NCBI GenBank assembly: GCA_937958295.1
Contig: CALFEY010000027.1
Location: 1 to 13,469, forward strand
Direction of reading: 5' to 3'
DNA: 13,469 nucleotides
DNA from: an uncultured Pseudomonadota bacterium
GTDB taxonomy: Bacteria > Pseudomonadota > Gammaproteobacteria > Burkholderiales > Casimicrobiaceae
Made by a program: the position numbers and the translations under genes. Of this stretch, positions 1 to 7,275 are shown piece after piece; the stretch's first letter is position 1, and each line of letters starts with the position of its first letter. The notes beneath the pieces are model-generated. The model had not been told where the DNA came from. It did no database searches and saw only the letters and a program-made list of their open reading frames with translations.

Positions 1-22
1 AGAGTCCACGGCGACAATCCCG

Positions 23-32
23 GTGTCGACAA
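23..32. promoter_or_regulatory. Degenerate GntR operator upstream of gntR
   Basis: GTGTCGACAA differs by one base from the 10-bp core TTGTCGACAA found twice in the cluster, and it retains the palindrome TGTCGACA. A further half-site, GACAAT, lies at 13-18. The position, about 116 bp before the chosen start, fits autoregulation. No convincing -35/-10 pair was found beside it, so this is the least certain of the sites. Confidence 0.4.
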
Positions 33-147
33 GTGACGTAAACTCGTGTTGCGCCGTCTCGTTCTTGCCCGCCGGGATGCCGCTTTCGCCCCGTTTGGGC
101 GCCGTTCGGGCAATCGATCGCGTCACCGGATAACGTCTACGCCGCGC

Positions 148-837
148 ATGAAGCCCAAGCTCCACATCATCGTCAAGAGCCTTCCCGAGCAGATCGCGGA
201 ATCCGTCGCCGCGTCGATCATCCGCGGCGAGCTGCTCCCCGGGGCGAGCATTCGCGAACAGCAGATTGCCGACGAGTTCGACGTAAGCCGCGCTTCGGTC
301 AGGGAGGCTCTGCGCATTCTCGAGCGCGACGGTGTCGTGGAGATTCGCGCGCGTCGCGGCGCGCGCGTCACCCAGCTCACGTTGACCGAGATGGTCGAGA
401 TCTACCAGATCCGCCGTGTGCTGTTCGGCCTAAGCGCCAGTCTGTTCGCGCAGTCGCACACCGACGCCGACGTCGCGTGGCTACGGGACAACCTGCGCCA
501 GATGAAGGAGATCAAGGAGGATACGGACGAAGCCTGGGCTTCCCGTCACGGTCAGCAGTCCGCGGAGATGGCACGCAGGATAATCGAGCGATCGGGTAAC
601 AAGCGCCTCGCGCAAGTCCTGTTGCAGATGTCGATGCAGATCGCCCGCTACACCATCCGCGGGCTTTCCAGCTCCGCGCGGCGGGCCCAGTCGATCACGA
701 GCTGGACGCGCCTAATCGTCGCCATCGCCAAGGCCGACTCGGAGGCCGCCGAAGCCGCCGCCGAGCACATGATCGGCCAGACGCTCGAGTACGTGAGCAG
801 GCAGCTCGGCGATACGACAACGCGGCCGGCGTCCTAG
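148..837 (+). CDS. GntR-family transcriptional regulator, FadR/FCD subfamily
   Basis: A 229-residue one-component regulator, probably the ligand-responsive repressor of the neighbouring catabolic genes. Residues about 10-75 form the GntR winged helix-turn-helix; the recognition region VSRASVREALRILERDGVVE lies at 47-66. Residues about 80-215 form an all-helical FCD effector domain. The usual FCD metal ligands are mostly gone: S138, A142 and W186 stand where Asp, His and His are expected, and only H207 remains. I chose ATG 148 because the family fold begins right after it. No clear Shine-Dalgarno precedes it, and the frame is open back to GTG 46, which would add 34 Arg-rich residues. The stop codon shares the bases CTAG with the stop of the convergent dioxygenase gene. 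A degenerate copy of the cluster operator lies upstream at 23-32, suggesting autoregulation. Family assignment is firm; the target operons are inferred. Confidence 0.9.
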   Translation: MKPKLHIIVKSLPEQIAESVAASIIRGELLPGASIREQQIADEFDVSRASVREALRILERDGVVEIRARRGARVTQLTLTEMVEIYQIRRVLFGLSASLFAQSHTDADVAWLRDNLRQMKEIKEDTDEAWASRHGQQSAEMARRIIERSGNKRLAQVLLQMSMQIARYTIRGLSSSARRAQSITSWTRLIVAIAKADSEAAEAAAEHMIGQTLEYVSRQLGDTTTRPAS

Positions 838-1730
838 ACCGGTACGTCACCGACGATCGTCGTTCGCCGCATCAGGCGCCGATACTTGTCGTCGAACTCC
901 GTCGCGCGGTGCATCGTCGACCGGTTGTCCCAGAATACGAGGTCCCCGACCTGCCACTTGTGGCGATAGACGAACCGGGGCTGGGTCGCGAAGTCGCTCA
1001 CCTCCATGACGAGCGCGCGCCCGGCTGCGTCGTCCATGCCCGCAAACGTCCGCGTGAGGCCTTCGCCGACGTAGACCGCCTTGCGCCCGGTCACGGGATG
1101 CGTGCGGATGGCGGGATGCTTCACCGGTGGCGTCTTGGCCTTTTCCGCGTCCGTGAGCGGAGGACGGTGCGTGAGATACGTGGCGTAGTGCCATGCATAG
1201 TCATGGACCCCCTGCAGCCCCTGCAAGCGCTGCCTCATCGCCGGCTGGAGCGCGTCGTGCGCGGCGAACATCCCGGCGAACTCGGTATCGGCGCCCGACG
1301 GGGGACACTCCACGCCATAGAGGAGGGAGCCCATGCTCGGCCTTTGCATGAACGACATGTCGGAATGCCAGAGCATTCCTGCCCGATCCGCGCCGATCTT
1401 CTCGCCCTTGTCGTTGGAAACGTTCGAGATCAGTGTTACTTCAGGATAGTCCTGGAGATTGAATCTATTCACGACATGGCCGATCAGCGGCCCGAAGCGC
1501 GCGCTGAACTCCACGTGCATGGCCGGGGGCAAGTCCTGGTTGCGAAAGACGAGCACACCGTGCTCGACCCAGGCAGCCTGGATATCCTCGAACTCGCCTT
1601 CGCTTATCGTGCGTGACAGATCCACGCCGGAGATTGCGGCGCCTACGTGCTCAGCCAGCTTCTCGATTCGCATTCCGCTGTTCTTGCCTTGCCGAACGCT
1701 CTTCTCACTCGCCTTCAAGACTGCGGTCAT
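834..1730 (-). CDS. TauD/TfdA-family Fe(II)/2-oxoglutarate-dependent dioxygenase
   Basis: A 298-residue cytoplasmic oxygenase of the TauD/TfdA family. These enzymes couple oxidative decarboxylation of 2-oxoglutarate to hydroxylation of a substrate C-H bond, often cleaving an ether, sulfonate or sulfate ester and releasing an aldehyde. The iron facial triad is visible as H122 and D124 (in WHSDMSF) and H274. R289, 15 residues after H274, fits the 2-oxoglutarate carboxylate Arg (TauD has the same spacing), and T149 fits the 2-oxoglutarate Thr. The start at 1730 is preferred to an in-frame ATG at 1757 because GGAGA sits 5 nt before it. It is the last gene of the minus-strand cluster, 71 bp after the GMC gene, and that gap holds a promoter and a perfect operator. 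The substrate cannot be read from the sequence; taurine is not implied. Confidence 0.93.
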   Translation of the reverse strand: MTAVLKASEKSVRQGKNSGMRIEKLAEHVGAAISGVDLSRTISEGEFEDIQAAWVEHGVLVFRNQDLPPAMHVEFSARFGPLIGHVVNRFNLQDYPEVTLISNVSNDKGEKIGADRAGMLWHSDMSFMQRPSMGSLLYGVECPPSGADTEFAGMFAAHDALQPAMRQRLQGLQGVHDYAWHYATYLTHRPPLTDAEKAKTPPVKHPAIRTHPVTGRKAVYVGEGLTRTFAGMDDAAGRALVMEVSDFATQPRFVYRHKWQVGDLVFWDNRSTMHRATEFDDKYRRLMRRTTIVGDVPV

Positions 1731-1765
1731 AGTCGTCTCCGTTGAGGGAAATTGCATCTCTTAAT

Positions 1766-1787
1766 GTACGATTGTCGACAATTGTAC
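1766..1787. promoter_or_regulatory. GntR operator upstream of the dioxygenase gene
   Basis: A 22-bp near-palindrome with one mismatched pair (1770/1783). Its core ATTGTCGACAAT (1771-1782) is perfect, and GTAC stands at both ends. The core fits the FadR-subfamily consensus TNGTNNACNA. An identical 12-mer lies in front of the transporter genes. The site overlaps the predicted -10 element of the dioxygenase promoter, so binding should repress it. Confidence 0.7.
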
Positions 1788-1809
1788 TTATGTGCACGAC
1801 ATCACGCAA
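1781..1809 (-). promoter_or_regulatory. Predicted sigma-70 promoter for the dioxygenase gene
   Basis: Read on the minus strand, TTGCGT (1804-1809) and TACAAT (1781-1786) are separated by 17 bp, giving 3/6 and 5/6 matches to consensus. The -35 overlaps the stop codon of the GMC gene and the -10 lies inside the operator palindrome. This would let the dioxygenase be transcribed separately from the upstream genes while staying under the same repressor. Confidence 0.5.
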
Positions 1810-3418
1810 GTCGATCGAGGGATGCGCCGATCCGTTCCGCCATTCGCTCCGCCAGCATGAGCACGGCCGCGTTCGTGTTTCCCGAGACGATCGACGGCAT
1901 CGACGAGGCATCGACGACACGCAAGCCCGCTAGACCGCGCACCCGGCACTCGGCGTCCAGCGGAGAGTCCCTGGACATCCCCATGGCGCACGTCCCGACC
2001 GGATGAAAGACCGTGGAGCCATGCGCGCGAACATGGGCGAGGATCTCGTCGTCGGTCTCGATTCCTGCGCCGGGGGAATGCTCCTGCGCGACCAGGTCGC
2101 GCAACGGCGCGGTCGCGAAGATCCTCCTGGCAAGACGGAGCCCCGCGACCAGTGCGGCCCCGTCTCGTGGATCGTCGAGGTAGCGCGGATCGATGTCGGG
2201 CGGCTGCATCGGATCAGCCGACGCAATCCGGACCGTCCCGCGGCTGAATGGCCGAAGCTGACAGATATTCGCGGTGACGCCCGAAAAAGGATGAAAGGAC
2301 CAGCCGGCGCGTTCATTCGACAGCGGCAGGAAGTGGAACTGGAGATCGGGGCGCATCTCCCTCTCGGAAGAGCGGGCGAACGCCCCGGCTTCTGCACCGC
2401 CGATCGCAATCTGACCGGAGCGAGACAGCGCATAACGCAGCGCATGCTGCGCGAGCCGCCATGGCCGCCGGAAGTCGTCGTTGACTGTGATGGGGCGCGA
2501 CAACCGCGCGATGTAGCGTGTGCCGAAGTGGTCCTGCAGATTTTTGCCCACGAGTGGCGATGCGTGAACGACGCCTACCCCCGCGCGTCCGAGGTCGACC
2601 GGATCGCCGATTCCAGAAAGCTGAAGTATCGCGGGGCTGCCTACCGCGCCGGCCGCGAGAATCACGCCGCGCCGTGCGGCGAGATATGTCGACTGCCCCG
2701 CCGTCATCCAATGCACCCCCACCGCGCGTCCCTCTCGAACATCGATCCGGGTAACGTGGGCGTGGGTCAGAACGGTCAGGTTCGGGCGGGCCCGGGCAGG
2801 ACGAAGGTAGGCAGACGCTGCGCTATCCCGAAGGCCGTGCCTCGTATTGATTTGAAAGTTTCCGGCGCCTTCCTGTGTATCCGTATTGAAGGTCCGAACC
2901 CGCGGCAGACCGGCATTGACCGCCGAGTCGACGAACGCGGCGGTCGCGCCATTGCGAACCGGAAGCTCGGAGATGGCGATCGGGCCATCCGACCCGTACA
3001 CATCCCCCATGTCGCATAGCTGGCCCTCCGCCCGGCGAAAATAGGGGAGCACGCGCTGCCAGGACCAATCCTCGAGACCCGCGGACGCCCAGGCGTCGAA
3101 ATCCTCGGGATGGCCCCGAATGTGAATCATCCCATTGATGGAGCTCGAGCCTCCCAGCACCTTCCCTCTCGGCCAGAAGATGCGGCGTCCGCCCAGGCTC
3201 TCCTGCGGGGTCGTTTCGAAGCACCAGTTCACCTTCGGATCGCGGAACGTCCTGCTGAAGCCGATGGGAATCTTCAGCCAGGGGCTGCGATCCGCGGGAC
3301 CCGCCTCCAGCAGCGCAACCGTTACGTCACCGCGTGCCGTCAGGCGATTGGCGAGGACGCAGCCCGACGTACCCGCGCCAACGACAATGAAGTCGAACGT
3401 GTCGCCGGTTGCGTTCAA
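1802..3418 (-). CDS. GMC-family FAD-dependent alcohol dehydrogenase (choline dehydrogenase-like)
   Basis: A 538-residue flavoprotein, the usual GMC length, expected to oxidise a primary alcohol to an aldehyde with FAD and pass electrons to the respiratory chain. The N-terminal Rossmann motif VVGAGTSG is at 12-19. GMC signature 1 (PRGKVLGGSSSINGM) follows around residue 85, and signature 2 (GAVGSPAILQLSGIG) lies mid-protein. The active-site pair is H472 (FHPVGTC) and N514 (SGNTNA), the His/Asn type of choline and aliphatic-alcohol enzymes. The start is a TTG at 3418 overlapping the ALDH stop as TTGA; no ATG or GTG in frame lies between there and the FAD motif. The frame stays open upstream inside the ALDH gene, which could mislead an ORF caller into a 746-residue product. 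The TTGA overlap suggests translational coupling to the ALDH, which would consume the aldehyde it makes. Confidence 0.92.
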   Translation of the reverse strand: MNATGDTFDFIVVGAGTSGCVLANRLTARGDVTVALLEAGPADRSPWLKIPIGFSRTFRDPKVNWCFETTPQESLGGRRIFWPRGKVLGGSSSINGMIHIRGHPEDFDAWASAGLEDWSWQRVLPYFRRAEGQLCDMGDVYGSDGPIAISELPVRNGATAAFVDSAVNAGLPRVRTFNTDTQEGAGNFQINTRHGLRDSAASAYLRPARARPNLTVLTHAHVTRIDVREGRAVGVHWMTAGQSTYLAARRGVILAAGAVGSPAILQLSGIGDPVDLGRAGVGVVHASPLVGKNLQDHFGTRYIARLSRPITVNDDFRRPWRLAQHALRYALSRSGQIAIGGAEAGAFARSSEREMRPDLQFHFLPLSNERAGWSFHPFSGVTANICQLRPFSRGTVRIASADPMQPPDIDPRYLDDPRDGAALVAGLRLARRIFATAPLRDLVAQEHSPGAGIETDDEILAHVRAHGSTVFHPVGTCAMGMSRDSPLDAECRVRGLAGLRVVDASSMPSIVSGNTNAAVLMLAERMAERIGASLDRLA

Positions 3419-4851
3419 AACAGGATGTTCACGGTCTTCGATTCGAGGTACTCGCGTATGCCGGCCGCACCGCACTCGCGCCCGTAGCCGCTCTCCTTGA
3501 TGCCGCCGAACGGGATCTCCGTGGTCGAAGCCGCGAAGGTGTTGATGCTCACGACCCCCGCTTGCAGACGCTCGGAGGCCTCGAAGGCGTCCGCCAGCGA
3601 TCTCGTGAATGCGTACGCGGCGAGTCCGAAGGGCGTTCCGTTGGCGCGTGCGTACATCTCCTGCGCGCTGGAAAAGCCATTGACGATGGCCACGGGTCCG
3701 AACGGCTCCTCCTGCATGATGCGCGCGTGCTCTGGCACATCGACGAGGAGAGTCGGCAAGAAGTAGTTCCCCGCCTCGAACCCCGGGGCGCGCGTGCCCC
3801 CCGTTGCCAGCGTTGCACCTTGCTTCGTCGCGTCGTCGATCAATCCCTGGAGCGCTTCCAGCCGGCGGTGGGTGGTCAATGGTCCCATCTCCGTGTCGGG
3901 GGCCGTTCCTGGCCCGAGCTTGAGCGCTCGGGCCAGTCTCGCGAACTCCGCCACGAACGCAGGCTTGATCGAATCGTGCACGTAAAACCGCGTTGGCGAT
4001 ACGCAGATTTGACCTGCATTGCGGAACTTTGCGGTGGCGCATTGCTTGGCGACGCCCTGCACATCCACGTCCCCGAACACCACGACCGGCGCATGCCCCC
4101 CCAACTCGAGCGTCACCTTCTTCAGAGTGTCAGCCGACATCCGGGCGATCATCTTGCCCACGCCGACCGACCCTGTGAAGCTGACCTTGCGTACGACATT
4201 GCTCTCGAGAAGGTGCGGGGTAATCTCCGCGGGAACGCCATTGAGCAGGTTCACCGTTCCCGCGGGCAAGCCGGCCGACTCGATGCACTCGAATAGGGCT
4301 GCACTGGCGCTCGGAGCCTCTTCGGCGGGGCGCGCGATCACGGCACAACCGGCGGCCAAAGCCGGTGCGAGCTTCCGCGCGGACAGCGCGATCGGGAAGT
4401 TCCACGGGGCGAATGCCGCAACGACTCCGATCGGTTCATAGGTCACGTAGTGACGGAGCCGCGAGGATCGGGCGGAGACGATCTCTCCGTACACCCGGCG
4501 CGCCTCGTCGGCGTACCAGTCGAACTGCTCGATCGCGACCTGGATCTCGCCACGCCCCTGATCGATGGGTTTTCCGATCTCGCGCGCCATCCGCGCCGCG
4601 ATATCGTCGCGGCGTTCCGCGATCGCGGCAGAGATCTTCCGCAGCGTCGCGGCGCGCTTCCACGGATCGACTGCGCGCCAGGCATCGAGCCCGCGAGCCG
4701 CCGCCGCAATGGCGAGCGCGACGTCCTCCGCACCCGCCTGGGGGGCCCGTCCGAGCTCGCGCCCGGACGACGGGTCCATCACGGCGTAGCTATCCCCTCG
4801 CAGGGAAGGGCGCCACTCGCCTCCGATCCACAGTTTGGATACAAGGTCCAT
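3415..4851 (-). CDS. NAD(P)-dependent aldehyde dehydrogenase (succinate-semialdehyde dehydrogenase-like)
   Basis: A 478-residue cytosolic ALDH-superfamily enzyme oxidising an aldehyde to a carboxylate. Catalytic and cofactor residues are present: N151 (APWNFP), FTGSVGVG at 225-232, general base E249 (LELGG), nucleophile C283 (NAGQICVSPTRF) and EEPFGP at 381-386. The usual cofactor-binding Lys of the KP-E motif is Arg here (R174 in ARPAEE), which may affect nicotinamide-cofactor affinity. The start ATG 4851 follows AGGG; that Shine-Dalgarno overlaps the stop of the TRAP receptor gene six bases upstream. The 3' end overlaps the GMC start by 4 bp. The overall pattern resembles succinate-semialdehyde dehydrogenases, but the substrate cannot be fixed; an aldehyde made by the adjacent GMC enzyme or dioxygenase is likely. 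Confidence 0.95.
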   Translation of the reverse strand: MDLVSKLWIGGEWRPSLRGDSYAVMDPSSGRELGRAPQAGAEDVALAIAAAARGLDAWRAVDPWKRAATLRKISAAIAERRDDIAARMAREIGKPIDQGRGEIQVAIEQFDWYADEARRVYGEIVSARSSRLRHYVTYEPIGVVAAFAPWNFPIALSARKLAPALAAGCAVIARPAEEAPSASAALFECIESAGLPAGTVNLLNGVPAEITPHLLESNVVRKVSFTGSVGVGKMIARMSADTLKKVTLELGGHAPVVVFGDVDVQGVAKQCATAKFRNAGQICVSPTRFYVHDSIKPAFVAEFARLARALKLGPGTAPDTEMGPLTTHRRLEALQGLIDDATKQGATLATGGTRAPGFEAGNYFLPTLLVDVPEHARIMQEEPFGPVAIVNGFSSAQEMYARANGTPFGLAAYAFTRSLADAFEASERLQAGVVSINTFAASTTEIPFGGIKESGYGRECGAAGIREYLESKTVNILF

Positions 4852-4857
4852 GATCCC

Positions 4858-5877
4858 TCAGCCCCCCTGCGCCGAGACGACGCGGTTCAGCACGTCCTTG
4901 TTGACCTTGCTGTCGAACTTCGGCCAGATCCCGCGCGCGGACTCGCTCCACAGCGCGCTCTCCGCCGCCGTGGGGCGGTAGAACTTGATGCCTCTGGCTT
5001 CCATTTGCTTGATCAGCGTGGACTCGTCCCGGCGGTCCGCCTCGTTCGCCACGCGCAGCGCTTCTGCGGCAGCCGTCGAGAGGACGGCCTTCTGCGCGGG
5101 ATTCAGCTTGTCCCATGTCGAGGCGCCGATGAGCGCCACGTGAAAGGCCATCAGCGTGTTCGTCATCGTTCCGTACTTGACGACCTCGTCGAACTTGAAT
5201 CCGACCAGTGCCTGGGGCTGCAGGTTCACGCCGTCGATGACGCCTTGCTCGAGGGAGACGAACGTCTCGGACCAGGGCAAGGGCGAGGGCGTGGCACCCC
5301 ACGCTTCCCACAGGGCGCGATCCACAGGACTCGGAAGGCTGCGGAACTTGAGCCCCTTCGTGTCCTGGGGAACCTTGATCTCCTTCTTCCGGTTGGTGAG
5401 GATCCGGAATCCCCCGACCTCGATGTTGCCCAGAACCACGGCGCGCGCGTCGTTACGCATCTTGTCGTCGAGGTACTTCTTCACATAGGGGTCATCGAGG
5501 GCGCGCACGGCCGAGTCGCGCGTCTTGAACACGTGGGGTAGATCCATCCAGAAGTAGGCATCGCTCGTGCTCCCCAGGTTTCCGTTGGAGGCACTGCCCA
5601 TGTGGATCGTGCCTGCCTTGATCCCTTGGATGATCTGCTCGTCGCCTCCGAGCTGGCCGCTCGGAAACACCTGGATGTTCAGACCAGCCTGGGGTTGTGC
5701 ATTCACGCGCTTGGCGAGTTCGGCCCAATAGATGTAGACCGACTGCCCGGGATTGCTTGAATGGGCAGCGCGCAGCGTCTCCTGGGCGCCAACGGTCGCA
5801 CTACCGAACGACAGAGACACAAAGACAACGGCGGCGGCGCCGCGCGCAGCGCGCGTCAATACATGGGTAACAGACAT
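4858..5877 (-). CDS. TRAP transporter solute-binding receptor, DctP family
   Basis: A 339-residue periplasmic substrate receptor for the TRAP transporter encoded just upstream. A Sec signal peptide covers residues 1-31, with likely cleavage at VGA|QE. The mature protein shows the family pattern: FPSGQLGGD at 71-79, a conserved KGLKFR block with R179, the Arg that binds the ligand carboxylate in this family, and the QGVIDGVNLQPQ segment at 211-222. The ligand is therefore probably a carboxylic acid. ATG 5877 is favoured because GGAGGA precedes it at ideal distance; the frame extends upstream, including an ATG at 5919 without such a site. An 89-bp spacer after the large-permease gene carries inverted repeats that may raise receptor expression relative to the permease. 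Confidence 0.95.
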   Translation of the reverse strand: MSVTHVLTRAARGAAAVVFVSLSFGSATVGAQETLRAAHSSNPGQSVYIYWAELAKRVNAQPQAGLNIQVFPSGQLGGDEQIIQGIKAGTIHMGSASNGNLGSTSDAYFWMDLPHVFKTRDSAVRALDDPYVKKYLDDKMRNDARAVVLGNIEVGGFRILTNRKKEIKVPQDTKGLKFRSLPSPVDRALWEAWGATPSPLPWSETFVSLEQGVIDGVNLQPQALVGFKFDEVVKYGTMTNTLMAFHVALIGASTWDKLNPAQKAVLSTAAAEALRVANEADRRDESTLIKQMEARGIKFYRPTAAESALWSESARGIWPKFDSKVNKDVLNRVVSAQGG

Positions 5878-5891
5878 GAATCCTCCGTGAA

Positions 5892-5945
5892 ATGGGTCGA
5901 TGCTGGACTTTGTGGCCATCCGCGCGACCCATGGGTCGGTGGCCA
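5892..5945 (-). repeat. Inverted-repeat leader between the large-permease and receptor genes
   Basis: The perfect 14-bp palindrome CGACCCATGGGTCG lies at 5925-5938. TGGCCA flanks it at 5913-5918 and 5940-5945. A second ATGGGTCG copy lies at 5892-5899, five bases from the receptor's Shine-Dalgarno. In the minus-strand mRNA the downstream CGACCCAU could pair with the AUGGGUCG half of the palindrome, competing with the palindrome's own hairpin. A role in mRNA processing or stability is inferred. There is no U-tract, so a classical terminator is unlikely. Confidence 0.5.
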
Positions 5946-5966
5946 ATCTCTTGAGTGGTGCTGTCC

Positions 5967-7244
5967 TCAATGAAGCCAGCGCAAGGGCGCCAGAACGAGT
6001 TGGGGAAAAAGGATCAACAGCAGAAGCACACCCAGTTGCGCCACGATGAAGGGCCATACACCGGCTATCAGCGCCTCCATGCGCAGCTTCCCCACGCCGC
6101 AGATGACGTTCAGCACCGTGCCCACCGGCGGCGTGATCAATCCGATGGCGTTGTTGATGATGAACAGGACGCCGAAGTAGACCGGATCGATTCCGGCCTG
6201 CTTGACCAGCGGCATCAGAACGGGAGTCAGAATGAGGACCGTCGGCACAAAGTCCAGCGCTGTCCCCACGACCACCACGAGCAGCATCATGACCAGGAGC
6301 AGCAGGACCGGGCTCGCCAGCAGGGGTGACAGGATTTCGCCGAGCTGCGCGGGCACGTTGGCGATCGTGATGAGCCACGCGGAAACGAACGCAGCGGCTA
6401 CTAGAAGCATGATGACGGCCGTCATCTTGGCGGCGGAGAGCAGGATGCCGTAGATGGCACCGAACTTCAGCTCGCGGTACACGAACAGGCCGACCACGAG
6501 CGCGTAGACCGCAGCAACCACGGCTGCCTCCGTCGGCGTGAATACGCCGAGCTTGAGGCCGCCGATGATGATGACGGGCATCACGAGCGCCCATGCACCG
6601 TCTCTCGCCGCCTGGGCGCGGGCGGCCCACGAGGCCTTCGGCACGGGGACAAAGGTCTCTTTCCTGGAGAGCCACCACCAGGTGATCACGAGCGCCAATG
6701 CCAGCATCAGGCCCGGAACGATGCCGGCGATGAAGAGTTTGGTGACGGACACCCCTGCGGCCACCCCGAAGATGATGAAGCCGATGGATGGCGGAATGAT
6801 CGGAGCGATGATGCCGCCTGCGGCCAACAGCCCGCCCGAGCGATGGGGGTCGTAGCCCGCGCGCTTCATCATGGGCAACAGCAGGGCCCCGAGCGCTGCG
6901 GTGTCCGCGACAGCGGACCCGGAAAGACTAGCCATGATCACGGACGCAATGATCGCGACGTAGCCCAGGCCTCCATGAAGGTGACCGAGGCACGCCGTCG
7001 CGAAGTCGACGATGCGCCGCGATAGACCTCCGGCATTCATGAGCTCGCCCGCAAGCAGGAAGAACGGTATCGCCATCAGCGGAAAGTTGTCGGCACCGGT
7101 CATCACGTTCTGGGCGACGATCACCGCATCAAAAACTCCTACATGTAGCATCAATGCGACGCCGCACATCAGCAGCGCGAAGGCGATGGGCATGCCGAGC
7201 GCCATGGCGCCGAGCAGAGACGCGACGAAGACGACGAGAGTCAT
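5967..7244 (-). CDS. TRAP transporter large permease, DctM family
   Basis: A 425-residue polytopic inner-membrane protein of the normal DctM length, the ion-coupled transport subunit of a TRAP importer. It is made of many hydrophobic segments. Conserved loops are visible: PLMAIPFFLLAGELM at 55-69, SGSAVADTAALG at 108-119, the first PP loop (APIIPPS, 147-153), and the second (GLITPPVG, 368-375). I took ATG 7244 because the hydrophobic first helix starts right there; the frame runs on upstream to 7340 only as overlap with the small-permease gene. The Shine-Dalgarno is weak. It lies 31 bp after the small permease. The order small permease, large permease, receptor differs from the common receptor-first arrangement. 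Confidence 0.96.
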   Translation of the reverse strand: MTLVVFVASLLGAMALGMPIAFALLMCGVALMLHVGVFDAVIVAQNVMTGADNFPLMAIPFFLLAGELMNAGGLSRRIVDFATACLGHLHGGLGYVAIIASVIMASLSGSAVADTAALGALLLPMMKRAGYDPHRSGGLLAAGGIIAPIIPPSIGFIIFGVAAGVSVTKLFIAGIVPGLMLALALVITWWWLSRKETFVPVPKASWAARAQAARDGAWALVMPVIIIGGLKLGVFTPTEAAVVAAVYALVVGLFVYRELKFGAIYGILLSAAKMTAVIMLLVAAAFVSAWLITIANVPAQLGEILSPLLASPVLLLLVMMLLVVVVGTALDFVPTVLILTPVLMPLVKQAGIDPVYFGVLFIINNAIGLITPPVGTVLNVICGVGKLRMEALIAGVWPFIVAQLGVLLLLILFPQLVLAPLRWLH

Positions 7245-7275
7245 CGGGGCTCGAGGGACCGGTACGCCCGATCCA

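Noticed and set aside
2681..2700. ATGTCGACTG inside the GMC gene as a further operator
   Set aside because: It matches only one half-site and lies deep in coding sequence, so chance is the better explanation.
3419..4042. Upstream extension of the GMC frame to a 746-residue protein
   Set aside because: The extra residues are an out-of-frame reading of the ALDH gene; the FAD motif starts just after the TTG at 3418, as GMC proteins normally do.
5878..6678. Upstream extension of the TRAP receptor frame to 606 residues
   Set aside because: The extension is an out-of-frame reading of the large permease; a signal peptide and strong Shine-Dalgarno mark the start at 5877.
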